Shown one piece after another: positions 34,975 through 52,238 of a stretch of DNA of 64,000 nt; within the stretch, counting starts at the first letter, position 1; each line of letters opens with the position of its first letter. The stretch covers positions 486,362-550,361 of the forward strand of contig NZ_LMLP01000021.1 of assembly GCF_001421965.1 (NCBI RefSeq). The letters are read 5' to 3'. Source of the stretch: Sphingomonas sp. Leaf67. Lineage in GTDB: Bacteria; Pseudomonadota; Alphaproteobacteria; Sphingomonadales; Sphingomonadaceae. The notes beneath the pieces are model-generated. The model was given only the letters and a program-made list of their open reading frames with translations. It was not told where the DNA came from and did not search any database. Made by a program: the position numbers and the translations under genes.

Positions 34975-37659
34975 ATGCGGCGATACACGGTATATCTGGG
35001 CAGCGTGGCATTTGGCACGATGTTGTCGCTGGGGGCCAGCGCGATGCTGACCGCCGCCCCCGCACCGGTGCGCCATGCCGCCGGCATGCTGACGCTCACC
35101 CTCGATCCCGCCAGCCAGACGCTGCGCACCCTGTCCCCCGCCGCCGAACCGGCGTTCGATTTCGTACCCAGCGGCCGGGCCGCGACGCGCAAGGGCGATG
35201 GCTTCAACCAGATCGGCGACCTCCACCTGCGCGTCCGCAGCGCCGGTGGCACGTGGCGCGACTTCTCCTCGGCGCAGCATCGCGTTCCGGTCCGCGCGCT
35301 TGCCGCCGGCGGGACAGTGATCGCGCGCGCCGACATGACCGCGACGATGGGCGCGGGGTTCCCGCTCACCGTCGAGCGCACCTGGCTGCGTGAGCGCGGC
35401 ACGCCGGTGCTGCGCTTTACCCTCGTCAATCGCGGCACCACGCCGGTCGAGGTCGGCGCGCTGGGGATGCCGATGGTGTTCGACAACATCATCACCGATC
35501 GTTCGCTGGAACAGGCGCATGCGCAGGCGAGCTTCGTCGACCCGTATATCGGCAACGACGCCGGCTATCTTCAGGTCACGCGCCTCAACGGGAAGGGTCC
35601 GGCGCTGCTGGTCGTACCCGATGGCCGCACCCCGCTCGAACAATATCGCATCCTCGACGATGCGCGGCGGACAGGCGCGGGCAGCGTCTTCACCGATCGC
35701 ACGCCGCGCCAGCAGACGTTCGAGGGCTTTTACGACTGGATGGTCGCCAGTGCTGCGATGGCGGACAAGGGGCAGCCATGGAACCCCGCGACCGGCTTCA
35801 CGCTCGCCCCGGGCGAGCGGCGGACGTTCGGCGTGCGGCTGGTCACCGCGCCGTCGATCCGCGCGATCGAACCGACGCTGCAGGCCGAGCGCCGGCCGGT
35901 CGCGATCGGCTTTCCCGGCTATGTCGTCCCGACCGACAGCCCCGCCGACCTGTTCGTCCGTGCCGCGCAGCCGGTGCGCGACGTCGCCGTCACCCCTGCC
36001 GATGCGCTCACGCTGACCCGCGTCGCCGGCCCGGCGGGCTGGAACCGCTGGCGCGTCACCGGCACCGGCTGGGGCCGGGCGCGGGTCGCGATCACCTATG
36101 CCGATGGCAGCGTGCAGAGCGTCCATTACTACGTCACCAAGCCGCTCGCGCAGGTCGCCGCCGATCTCGGCCGCTTCAGCACGACGCGGCAATGGTTCGA
36201 CGACGCCGCCGACCCCTTTCACCGCGCGCCCGCGATCCTCACCTATGATCGCGAGGCGAACCGCATCGTCACGCAGGACCAGCGCGTCTGGATCGCGGGG
36301 ATGAGCGACGAGGGCGGCGGCGGCGCATGGGTGGCCGCGACCATGAAGCAGCTCGACCATCCCGATGCCGGCGAGGTCGCCAAGCTGGAGCAAATGGTCG
36401 ACGAAACCGTGCTCGGCCGGTTGCAGATGGCGAGCGGCGGGGTGAAGAAAAGCCTGTTCTATTATGATCCCAAGGCGTTCGGGTCCTATTACGACAAGGG
36501 CATCGACTGGTCGACCTGGGCGTCGTGGGACAGGAAACAGGCCGACGATCTAGGCCGTTCGTATAATTACCCCCATGTCGCGATCGGGCATTGGGTGCTG
36601 TATCGGCTCGCACGCCATCACGCCGGGCTGGTCACCCGCCACGACTGGCGCTTCTATCTCGCCATGGCCGCGCGCACGACCGTCGCGATGATGCGCGACG
36701 CGCCGCATTATGCGCAATTCGGGCAGATGGAGGGCGAGATCTTCGTCGAGATCCTTACCGACCTGAAGCGTGAGGGGCTGACCGACGACGCGCGCGAGGT
36801 CGAGGGATTGATGAAGGCGCGCGCCGATCACTGGCGGACGCTCGCCTATCCGTTCGGCAGCGAGATGGCGTGGGATTCGACCGGCCAGCCCGAGGTCTAT
36901 GCGTGGATGCGCTATTTCGACCACCCGCGCGAGGCAGCGGTCACGCGCGAGGTGATCCTGGGCTACGACCCGACGATCCCGCACTGGGGCTATAACGGCA
37001 ATGCCCGCCGCTACTGGGACTTCCTCTACGGCGGCAAGGTGAAGCGGATCGAGCGTCAGATTCATCACTACGGCTCTGCCCTGAACGCCGTCCCGTTGTT
37101 CGACGCCTATCGCCGCGATCCGGCCGATCTGCATTTGCTGCGCGTCGCCTATGGCGGGTTCATGGGCGGGATCACCAATGTCGATCGCGAGGGCTTCGCC
37201 TCGGCGGCGTTCCACTCCGAACCCGATATGATGCGCTGGGATGCCTATACCGGCGATTACGGCATGGGCTATTTCGGCCATGCCTATGCCGCCGCGACCT
37301 ATCTGGTGCAGGACCCGACCTTCGGTTGGCTGGGCTTCGGCGGGATCGTGCGCGAGGATGGCGGGGCGATCGCGATCGAACCGCGCGACGGGGCGCGGAC
37401 CCGGCTGTTCATCGCCCCCGCCCGACAATGGATCACGCTCGCGGCAGGCAAGATCGCGCGCGCCCGCTGGCTGCCGGCAACGCGCCGCATCGAACTGACG
37501 CTCGACCCGGCGACCGCGACCACACCGACCGCGCATCTGTCGGTCGAGGCACCGGCGGGCGGCGCGGCCTATGCGATCGACAAGGGTGTGGAGGAGCGGG
37601 GGTTCACGACCGTCGCGCTGTCGTCGACCGCCACGACCTTGACCCTGTCCCCGCGCTAG
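34975..37659 (+). CDS. Exported DUF5695 protein, probable glycosidase
   Basis: An 894-residue exported protein (signal peptide about 1-32: MRRYTVYLGSVAFGTMLSLG). I recognise it as DUF5695-like: a beta-rich N-terminal half (about 35-380) and a helical half (about 400-780) rich in aromatic and acidic motifs (SYNYPHVAIGHW, FGQMEGEIFVEILTDL, FGSEMAWDSTGQPEVYAW, HHYGSALNAVPLFDAYR) like an (alpha/alpha)6 barrel. No catalytic residues are established. ATG 34975 follows GGCAGGG; ATG 34933 would add 14 residues. It is divergent from GH127 and probably acts on the same polymer. Confidence 0.78.
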   Translation: MRRYTVYLGSVAFGTMLSLGASAMLTAAPAPVRHAAGMLTLTLDPASQTLRTLSPAAEPAFDFVPSGRAATRKGDGFNQIGDLHLRVRSAGGTWRDFSSAQHRVPVRALAAGGTVIARADMTATMGAGFPLTVERTWLRERGTPVLRFTLVNRGTTPVEVGALGMPMVFDNIITDRSLEQAHAQASFVDPYIGNDAGYLQVTRLNGKGPALLVVPDGRTPLEQYRILDDARRTGAGSVFTDRTPRQQTFEGFYDWMVASAAMADKGQPWNPATGFTLAPGERRTFGVRLVTAPSIRAIEPTLQAERRPVAIGFPGYVVPTDSPADLFVRAAQPVRDVAVTPADALTLTRVAGPAGWNRWRVTGTGWGRARVAITYADGSVQSVHYYVTKPLAQVAADLGRFSTTRQWFDDAADPFHRAPAILTYDREANRIVTQDQRVWIAGMSDEGGGGAWVAATMKQLDHPDAGEVAKLEQMVDETVLGRLQMASGGVKKSLFYYDPKAFGSYYDKGIDWSTWASWDRKQADDLGRSYNYPHVAIGHWVLYRLARHHAGLVTRHDWRFYLAMAARTTVAMMRDAPHYAQFGQMEGEIFVEILTDLKREGLTDDAREVEGLMKARADHWRTLAYPFGSEMAWDSTGQPEVYAWMRYFDHPREAAVTREVILGYDPTIPHWGYNGNARRYWDFLYGGKVKRIERQIHHYGSALNAVPLFDAYRRDPADLHLLRVAYGGFMGGITNVDREGFASAAFHSEPDMMRWDAYTGDYGMGYFGHAYAAATYLVQDPTFGWLGFGGIVREDGGAIAIEPRDGARTRLFIAPARQWITLAAGKIARARWLPATRRIELTLDPATATTPTAHLSVEAPAGGAAYAIDKGVEERGFTTVALSSTATTLTLSPR

Positions 37660-37670
37660 CCACCACCGAC

Positions 37671-37758
37671 ATCCCCGCGGAGGCGGGGATCCAGAACCTC
37701 TGACGACTGCGACTCCATCGCCGGACCTGCGCGTCTGGATCCCCGCCTTCGCGGGGAT
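37671..37758. repeat. Inverted dispersed repeat, family D (copy 1)
   Basis: Two inverted arms, ATCCCCGCGGAGGCGGGGAT plus CCAGA and TCTGG plus ATCCCCGCCTTCGCGGGGAT, are separated by about 40 bases. Each arm is itself a hairpin. It lies between convergent DUF5695 and S9B genes and could act as a bidirectional transcription barrier. Confidence 0.8.
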
Positions 37759-37774
37759 GACGGATGGGGTATGC

Positions 37775-46120
<8,346 letters not shown>

Positions 46121-46177
46121 CGTCAACCCCCCGTTGTTTGGGAAGAACATACACATCGAAACGGAGTCATCAAATAT

Positions 46178-46183
46178 ATTATA
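46178..46183 (-). promoter_or_regulatory. Possible -10 box for the TonB receptor
   Basis: The minus strand reads AGTATAATATA, a consensus TATAAT, 58 bases upstream of ATG 46120 in an AT-rich stretch. No -35 at standard spacing was found. TAGTATAATA differs from the GTATAC operator core, so regulator binding here is doubtful. Confidence 0.35.
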
Positions 46184-46314
46184 CTATGTACGAGCAGTAA
46201 AATTGTCAGATCGAGGCCTGTGGTGTCGCTTCCATGCGGGACAGGGATGAAAATCGTCACGGTGCGACGATCGGCACCGTCGGTGATGATCGTCATACCG
46301 GTTGGTGCCGCCCG

Positions 46315-46977
46315 TCAGGCGGCGGGCGCGTCGCTCTGGAATTCGCGGCGCAGGTCGACCACCGTCTGCTCGATATGGCCGTACATCGCCTCACGCACCG
46401 CCGCGGCATCGCGGGCCAGCCAGCGATCGAGCAGCTCGGCATGTTCGTCGTTCGCACGCTGGTCGCGACCGAGCGGCTCCAGATGCTTGCGGACATAGCG
46501 TTCGCCCAGCACATGCAGCCGCTCCAGGACCGTCGTGGTGATCGGCTGACGCGACGGGCGCAGCAGCGCGAGGTGGAAGGCGCGGTTGAACGCACCGACG
46601 CCTCCGCCATGCGCGTTGGTGGCCGCGTCGAGTCGCGCGAGGGTCCGGGTCGCCGTCTCGCGCTCCGCCTCGGTCGCGCGCACTGCCGCCGCCGCCGCGA
46701 TGTCCGGCTCCAGCCGCAGGCGCAGGGCATAGACTTCCTCGGCTTCGTCGATGGTCAGCTCGCGCACGAAATAGCCGTGATTGGCGCGCGATCGCAGCAA
46801 CCCTTCCTGCTCCAGCCGGGTCAGCGCCTCGCGCAGCGGGATCTTGCTGACGCCCAGTTCGGCGGCCAGCGCGTCCTGCCGGATCGCCCGGTCCTGCTCG
46901 ACCCTGCCGGCAAGAATGCGGTCGCGGACCAGATCTACGAGCTGGTCGGACAGATTGCGGATGATGATGCCGGTCAT
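46315..46977 (-). CDS. GntR family regulator, FCD (FadR-like) ligand domain
   Basis: A 220-residue regulator. The winged helix (about 10-72) has ALAAELGVSKIPLREALTRL and EGLLRSRANHGYFV. The helical FCD domain (about 78-210) has the metal-ligand pattern around LRLRLEPDIA, FHLALLRPSRQP and HAELLDRWLARDAAAVREAM. It is last in the hydroxyproline operon direction, 76 bases after the DadA-like gene, and is the likely binder of the two GTATAC palindromes. The ligand is probably hydroxyproline or a derivative. Confidence 0.9.
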   Translation of the reverse strand: MTGIIIRNLSDQLVDLVRDRILAGRVEQDRAIRQDALAAELGVSKIPLREALTRLEQEGLLRSRANHGYFVRELTIDEAEEVYALRLRLEPDIAAAAAVRATEAERETATRTLARLDAATNAHGGGVGAFNRAFHLALLRPSRQPITTTVLERLHVLGERYVRKHLEPLGRDQRANDEHAELLDRWLARDAAAVREAMYGHIEQTVVDLRREFQSDAPAA

Positions 46978-47053
46978 GAAAAGCGCCTCGCCCGGTCGGG
47001 GTGGTCCGGGATTGCTGCCTTAACTTGGCGGCAGGACGACGCGCAACCGCGCC

Positions 47054-48289
47054 TCACCCGAAACGTCCCAGATCGAACGGCGTCAGGTCGACCGCCGGCG
47101 TCTCGCCGTGCAGCAGCGCCGCCAGCGCCTCGCCGGTCGTCGCCGACAGCGTGAGACCGAGATGCTGATGGCCAAAGGCATAGGCGATCGCCCCGCGCCG
47201 CCCGATCGCGGGCAGATAGTCGGGCAGCGTCGGCCGCGCGCCCATCCACGGTTCGACCGGCGCGCCGATCGACAGGCCGAGGCTGGCGACATGCCCGCGC
47301 AACCGCGCCCATTTCCGGGGATCGGGGGGCATGTCGATCCGTGCGAATTCGACGATGCTCGCCGCGCGCAGCCGATGGGCGAAGCGGGTGACGATCATCG
47401 AGCGGTCCTCGAACACCACCGGCGGCATATCGGCGGGCCAGTCGCCCGGATTCCCTTCGATATGATAGCCGCGCTCGGCGATCAGCGGCGCGGACATGCC
47501 GGCCGGCGCGACCAGCGCGGCGGACGCCGCCCCGGCCGCGACCACCGCCACGTCGGCGGCGTGGGTCGTACCGTCGTCCAGCGTCACCCGCCCGTCGCCG
47601 CCGACCGCGCGTACCCGGCCCCGCACGAACGTCCCGCCCTGCGCGGCGAAGCGGGTGGTCAGCGCCGCGCCCAAGGCGGTCGTATCGACGATCTGCCCGC
47701 TGCCGACGAACCGGATCGCGCCGGTGATCGGAACGTCGGTCAGGGCGCGCAGCCGCGCCAGTTCCTCAGGGCTCGCATCGCGCACGCTCGCGGTGCCGGT
47801 GTCAGCCGCCATCCACGCCGCACGCCCGCGCGCCGCACTGTCCGGCGTTTCCCACACCACGAAATGCCCGTCGACGCGCAGCAGATCGGCCGCGTCCGCG
47901 TCCGCCAGCACCTGTCGCCATGCCGGGATAGCGGTCGCCAGCAGCGCCGACAGCGCCGCCTTGCCGCGCCGGAACCGCGCCGGACGCGCCGCGAGCAGCA
48001 TCCGCAGACTGAACGGCAACCATGTCCCGATCGCGCGGAGCGGCAGCGCCAGCGCGCCCCCGCTCGAGAACAGCCGGCCCGGCACGCTCCGGATCGTCGC
48101 CAGCGACGCGAGCGGTTCGACCTGTTCGACCGCGATATGCCCGGCATTGCCCCATGACGCGCCGCGCCATGGCGCATCGGGGGCGACGATCGTCACCGCC
48201 GTGCCGCGCCGTTGCAGCGCCAGCGCGACGTTCAGCCCGACGACGCCGTCGCCGATGACGATCGCGGTCGCTGGCGCGCAGTCGATCAT
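47054..48289 (-). CDS. DadA-like FAD-dependent D-amino acid dehydrogenase, probable D-hydroxyproline oxidase
   Basis: A 411-residue flavoprotein. The dinucleotide-binding motif is AIVIGDGVVGLNVAL, followed by the DadA-type WRGASWGNAGHIAVEQVEPLA and the C-terminal GHQHLGLTLSATTGE. In the 4-hydroxyproline route it oxidises cis-4-hydroxy-D-proline (product of the epimerase) to delta-1-pyrroline-4-hydroxy-2-carboxylate. ATG 48289 overlaps the permease stop by 4 bases. The specificity is inferred from the operon. Confidence 0.88.
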   Translation of the reverse strand: MIDCAPATAIVIGDGVVGLNVALALQRRGTAVTIVAPDAPWRGASWGNAGHIAVEQVEPLASLATIRSVPGRLFSSGGALALPLRAIGTWLPFSLRMLLAARPARFRRGKAALSALLATAIPAWRQVLADADAADLLRVDGHFVVWETPDSAARGRAAWMAADTGTASVRDASPEELARLRALTDVPITGAIRFVGSGQIVDTTALGAALTTRFAAQGGTFVRGRVRAVGGDGRVTLDDGTTHAADVAVVAAGAASAALVAPAGMSAPLIAERGYHIEGNPGDWPADMPPVVFEDRSMIVTRFAHRLRAASIVEFARIDMPPDPRKWARLRGHVASLGLSIGAPVEPWMGARPTLPDYLPAIGRRGAIAYAFGHQHLGLTLSATTGEALAALLHGETPAVDLTPFDLGRFG

Positions 48290-49701
48290 CCGCGTGCGCG
48301 CACCAGACTGCGTGCCCGGCCATAGCCGAGGTAGAAGAGGACCCCGACGACGTTCCACAATCCGAACCGCACCAGCGTCTGCGTCGGCAGGCTGACCAGC
48401 AGGTACAGGCAGCCGAGGATCGCCAGCGTCCCCACCACGAACGGCGCGGGGCAGCGGAACACGCGCGGCATGTCGGGCGCCCGCTTGCGCAGCACCATCA
48501 TGCACGTCGCGACCGCGATGAACGCCAGCAGCGTCCCCGCATTCGCCAGTTCGGCGATCTCGTCGAGTCGGAAGAAGCCCGCCACCGCCGCCACGAACAC
48601 GCCGGTCACCATCGTCACCAGCGCCGGCGACCCGGTCCGCGCCGACACCCGGCTGAGCGAGCGCGGCAACAGCCCGTCGCGCGACATCACGAAGAAGATG
48701 CGGCTCTGCCCGTACATCATCACCAGAATGACCGACGGCAGCGCGATCAGCGCCGCCAGCCCGATCGCCCACGCCGCGAACGGGTGCTGCAACGTCCGCA
48801 ACACATAGGCCAGCGGCTCGGCGGAGCGGCCGAGGTCGACATAGCTGACCGCCCCGATCGCCGCGACCGCGACCCCCATATAGATCAGGGTGCACGCCGC
48901 CATCGACCCGATGATCCCGATGGTCAGGTCGCGGCCCGGATTGCGGGCCTCTTCGGCCGAGGTCGCGACCGCATCGAAGCCGTAAAAGGCGAAGAACACG
49001 ATCGCCGCCGCCGCCATCACCCCGCGCGTCGCCCCGCCCTGCACCTGACTGCCAAAGCCATAGGGCATGAACGGTTCGAAATTGCTGCCCGAAAACGCCG
49101 GCAGCGCAAAGAAGATGAACACGGCCAGCGCGACCATCTTGATCGCGACCAGCGCGATGTTGAACGTCGCGCTCTCCTTGGTCCCCGCCACCAGCATGCC
49201 CGCGATGCCGAGCGCCACCAGCACGGCGGGCAGGTTCACCAGTCCCCCGCCATGCGGCCCCGACAACAACAGCGGCGGCAGATGCACCCCCGCACTCTGC
49301 AGCCACCCGACCAGATAGGCGGACCATCCGACCGCCACCGTCGAACAGGCCAGCGAATATTCGAGGATCAGGCTCCACCCGACGATCCATGCGATACTCT
49401 CACCGATCACCGAATAGGTATAGGTGTACGCGCTGCCGGCGGTCGGGATCAGCGTCGCCATTTCGGCATAGGCCAGCGCCGCGCAGGCGCACACTGCGCC
49501 CGCAATCGCAAAGGACAGGATCACCGCCGGCCCGGCCCGATCCGCGCCGACCCCGGTCAGCGTATAGATGCCGGTCCCGACGATCGCACCGATCCCCAGC
49601 GCGATCAGATGCGGCCAGCTCAGCGTCTTGCGCAGCTTGCGGTCCGGATCGGACTCGTTCGCGTCGAGGGGCTTCAGCGGCCCCAATATCCCTCGTGCCA
49701 A
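48286..49701 (-). CDS. APC superfamily amino-acid permease
   Basis: A 471-residue transporter with about 12-14 membrane helices. The first helix has the APC substrate loop LIALGIGAIVGTGIYTLTG, followed by AYAEMATLIPTAGSAYTYTY. It most resembles the cationic-amino-acid (CAT/YfnA) branch, but the operon suggests hydroxyproline or proline as cargo. It lies between the epimerase and the oxidase. Confidence 0.9.
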   Translation of the reverse strand: MARGILGPLKPLDANESDPDRKLRKTLSWPHLIALGIGAIVGTGIYTLTGVGADRAGPAVILSFAIAGAVCACAALAYAEMATLIPTAGSAYTYTYSVIGESIAWIVGWSLILEYSLACSTVAVGWSAYLVGWLQSAGVHLPPLLLSGPHGGGLVNLPAVLVALGIAGMLVAGTKESATFNIALVAIKMVALAVFIFFALPAFSGSNFEPFMPYGFGSQVQGGATRGVMAAAAIVFFAFYGFDAVATSAEEARNPGRDLTIGIIGSMAACTLIYMGVAVAAIGAVSYVDLGRSAEPLAYVLRTLQHPFAAWAIGLAALIALPSVILVMMYGQSRIFFVMSRDGLLPRSLSRVSARTGSPALVTMVTGVFVAAVAGFFRLDEIAELANAGTLLAFIAVATCMMVLRKRAPDMPRVFRCPAPFVVGTLAILGCLYLLVSLPTQTLVRFGLWNVVGVLFYLGYGRARSLVRARG

Positions 49702-49735
49702 GCCCCTGCCCCCTCGTTCGTGTTCTAGTGCCGCA

Positions 49736-50731
49736 TCATACCACGGTGAATCCGGCGAAGAACGGGTCCTCGCGATCGATCCAGATCGTGTTGAATCCCG
49801 TAGCGATCGCCGATCCCTCGATCGAGGGCACGATCGCGGCCTGCCCGCCGATCATCGTCTCCGCCTCGACCCGCCCGACGAAGCGGCTGCCGATATAGCT
49901 TTCATGCACGAAACGGTCGCCGACCTGCAACCGCCCGGTCGCCGCCAGATGCGCCAGCCGCGCCGAGGTGCCGGTCCCGCACGGGCTGCGATCGATCGCG
50001 CGCTCGCCATAGAATACCGCGTTGCGCCCGTCCGCACCCTCGCCCTTTGGCGCATCGGCCCACAGCACATGGCTGACGCCCCGGATCGTCGGTTCCAGCG
50101 GATGGACCGGGTCATAGACCGCCTGCACCCGTTCGCGGATGGTCCGGCTAAGCTCCACGAGCCGCGCCGCGCCGAGATCGTCGAGGCCGGTATAGGCCCC
50201 CTGCGGCTCGATGATCGCATAGTAGTTGCCGCCATAGGCGACATCGATCGACAGCGGCCCGAAACCCGGCACGTCGATCTCGATCCCCTGCGTCGCGAGA
50301 TAGGCGGGCACGTTGCGGATCTTCACCGATCGCACCCGGTTGCCCTCCGCGACATAATCGATATCGATCACGCCCGCAGGCACCTCAACGCGCAGCCTGC
50401 CCGGCTCGCGCGGGGTAATCAGGCCGTTCTCCAGCCCGAAGGTGATCATCCCGATCGTGCCGTGCCCGCACATCGGCAGGCAGCCCGACGTCTCGATGAA
50501 CAGGATCGCCGCATCCGCATCGGCGCACGGCGGGTACAGGAACCCGCCCGACATCATGTCGTGCCCGCGCGGCTCGAAACACAGCCCGGTGCGGATCCAG
50601 TCGAACCGCGCCAGGAAATCCTGCCGCCGCTCCGCCATGCTGGCACCCCGCAACAGCGGCGCGCCCCCGGCCACCAGACGGACGGGATTGCCCGCCGTGT
50701 GGCCGTCGATGCAGAAGAAGGTGTGGCGCAT
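49736..50731 (-). CDS. 4-hydroxyproline 2-epimerase (proline racemase family)
   Basis: A 331-residue enzyme. Both catalytic cysteines are present: Cys88 in GCLPMCGHGTIG and Cys251 in DRSPCGTGTSAR. Retention of both marks racemase/epimerase activity; trans-3-hydroxyproline dehydratases replace one with Ser or Thr. The RHTFFCIDGHTAGNPVRLV N-terminus is typical. It converts trans-4-hydroxy-L-proline to cis-4-hydroxy-D-proline. ATG 50731 shares its A with the preceding TGA. Confidence 0.93.
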   Translation of the reverse strand: MRHTFFCIDGHTAGNPVRLVAGGAPLLRGASMAERRQDFLARFDWIRTGLCFEPRGHDMMSGGFLYPPCADADAAILFIETSGCLPMCGHGTIGMITFGLENGLITPREPGRLRVEVPAGVIDIDYVAEGNRVRSVKIRNVPAYLATQGIEIDVPGFGPLSIDVAYGGNYYAIIEPQGAYTGLDDLGAARLVELSRTIRERVQAVYDPVHPLEPTIRGVSHVLWADAPKGEGADGRNAVFYGERAIDRSPCGTGTSARLAHLAATGRLQVGDRFVHESYIGSRFVGRVEAETMIGGQAAIVPSIEGSAIATGFNTIWIDREDPFFAGFTVV

Positions 50732-51654
50732 CAGGCGGCGAGCGCCGCCTTGAGCACCGGGCGGGTCGCCGCGCACTTTTCGACCATCGCAATGACTTCG
50801 GCCCGGCGTGCGCCTTCGAGCGGCAGGCGCGGCAGACGGACACGTTCCGACCCGCGACCCATGATCTCTTCGGCCAGCTTGATCGACTGGACCAGATCAT
50901 GTTCGGCATCGAGGTGGAGCAGCGGCATGAACCAGCGATAGATGCGCCGCGCCTCTTCCCAGTCGCCACGATAGACCGCCGCGATCAGCGCCACCGATTC
51001 CTGCGGGAACGCGCTGGTCAGGCCCGATACCCAGCCGCTGGCGCCGAGCAACATGCCCTCCAGCGCGACGTCGTCCAGACCCGCCATCACGATATAACGG
51101 TCGCCGAACCGGTTGATGACGTCGGTGAAGCGGCGCGGATCGGGCGCGCTTTCCTTGACCGCGACGATGTTCTTGACCGGATCGAGCAGTTCGAGCGTCG
51201 CAAAGTCGACCGACACACGGTAGGCGGGCGGATTGTTGTACAACATGATCGGCAGGCCCGTCGCCTCGGCAACGGTGCGGAAATGCGTCGCCAGTTCGTT
51301 CGGCGTCGGCACATAGACCATGGCCGGCAACAGCATCAGCGCATCGACGCCGATCGCCTCGACCTCCTGCGCGAACGCCGCCGCGCGGTGCGTCGTGAAC
51401 TCGGACACGCCGCACACCAGCGGCACGCGCCCGCCGACCGCCTCGACACCGGCGCGCAGCACCGCGTGCTTTTCCGCGACGTCGAGCGAATTATTCTCGC
51501 CACAGGTGCCGAGCAGGATCAACCCGTCGACACCATCCTCGACCAGCGCTACCAATCCACGCTGCGTCGCGTCGATATCGACCGAACCATCCGCCGCGAA
51601 CTGCGTCGTCGCTGCGGGATAAACGCCCGTCCACATGCTCGAACCAGAAACCAC
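50731..51654 (-). CDS. DHDPS-family lyase, probable pyrroline-4-hydroxy-2-carboxylate deaminase
   Basis: A 307-residue TIM-barrel lyase of the DapA superfamily. The Schiff-base lysine is Lys167 (VAVKES), with Tyr139 (LYNNP), and the opening ATTQFAADGSVD is the form used by hydroxyproline-pathway deaminases rather than by DapA itself. The product would be alpha-ketoglutarate semialdehyde plus ammonia. GTG 51654 is chosen: GGAGGA at 51659-51664 precedes it and the predicted transcript starts near 51671. ATG 51666 and 51636 are alternatives in the same frame. Confidence 0.9.
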   Translation of the reverse strand: MVSGSSMWTGVYPAATTQFAADGSVDIDATQRGLVALVEDGVDGLILLGTCGENNSLDVAEKHAVLRAGVEAVGGRVPLVCGVSEFTTHRAAAFAQEVEAIGVDALMLLPAMVYVPTPNELATHFRTVAEATGLPIMLYNNPPAYRVSVDFATLELLDPVKNIVAVKESAPDPRRFTDVINRFGDRYIVMAGLDDVALEGMLLGASGWVSGLTSAFPQESVALIAAVYRGDWEEARRIYRWFMPLLHLDAEHDLVQSIKLAEEIMGRGSERVRLPRLPLEGARRAEVIAMVEKCAATRPVLKAALAA

Positions 51655-51677
51655 ATCATCCTCCATGATCGTGATTT

Positions 51678-51687
51678 TCGTATACGA
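51678..51687. promoter_or_regulatory. Putative GntR operator TCGTATACGA over the hydroxyproline promoter
   Basis: A perfect 10-bp palindrome upstream of the deaminase gene. It overlaps the predicted -10 box and matches 34914-34923 in 9 of 10 positions. Confidence 0.6.
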
Positions 51688-51707
51688 TATTAAGTCGGCA
51701 CTGCCAA
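51679..51707 (-). promoter_or_regulatory. Predicted promoter of the hydroxyproline operon
   Basis: On the minus strand TTGGCA (51702-51707) and TATACG (51679-51684) are separated by 17 bases. Transcription would begin near 51671, giving a short leader with GGAGGA before GTG 51654. The operator sits over the -10 region. Confidence 0.55.
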
Positions 51708-51979
51708 CTGAAATCGGGCGATTTTTGCACGTGCTCGGATTGCTTGCGTTGCAAGGTCTGCAATTTCGGAAAAACGCGCGCGTTTGCGCGATTTATCCCT
51801 TGTCTCCGACATGCTCGATACCTCTGGGGATCGGTTCTATCCCGGCGAAGGCAGCATCTAACGATATTCGAGAGACGCGTACGCGTCTCCCCTTCCTGAA
51901 AGGGAGGGGTCGGGGGTGGGTTGGCCCGTTGGCGAGCGGACGCTTCCCCCGCGAGCCTATAGCGGATGACATAGGACGG
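51708..51979. other. Non-coding spacer upstream of the hydroxyproline operon
   Basis: This is less GC-rich than the neighbours. It contains a short CCTTCCTGAAAGGGAGGGG motif at 51893-51911 resembling family C repeats. I see no convincing gene or RNA element. Confidence 0.5.
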
Positions 51980-52093
51980 AACCGTTCGTCCTGAGTAGCC
52001 GCTGAGCCTGTCGAAGCGGCGTATCGAAGGACCGACCCACGTGCTTCGATACGGGCCTTCGACAAGCTCAGTCCCTACTCAGCACAAACGGTT
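51980..52093. repeat. Dispersed palindromic repeat, family B (copy 2, inverted)
   Basis: It is bounded by ACCGTTCGTCCTGAGTAG and CTACTCAGCACAAACGGT, and is the reverse complement of 15673-15787 in overall order. It lies in the 572-base gap between the hydroxyproline operon and tesA. Confidence 0.85.
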
Positions 52094-52238
52094 CTACTTC
52101 ACGTCATCATGCTTTAGCCGTGCCGAACGCACCCCGGTCTCCGCACTACGGTGCCGATTCCCGATCTTTCGGCGTACTGCGAGCGGAAATCCGGCCAACG
52201 CAAAGTCGGCGCTAAACGCCCGTCAACGCCCGTACCCC

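Noticed and set aside
33049..36393. A 1114-codon minus-strand open frame
   Set aside because: It overlaps GH127 in another frame and is antisense to DUF5695; both of these have recognisable motifs and the long frame has none.
46177..46193. Third GTATAC operator at the TonB receptor
   Set aside because: TAGTATAATA and TCGTACATAG match only partly; the sequence is better explained as a TATAAT box.
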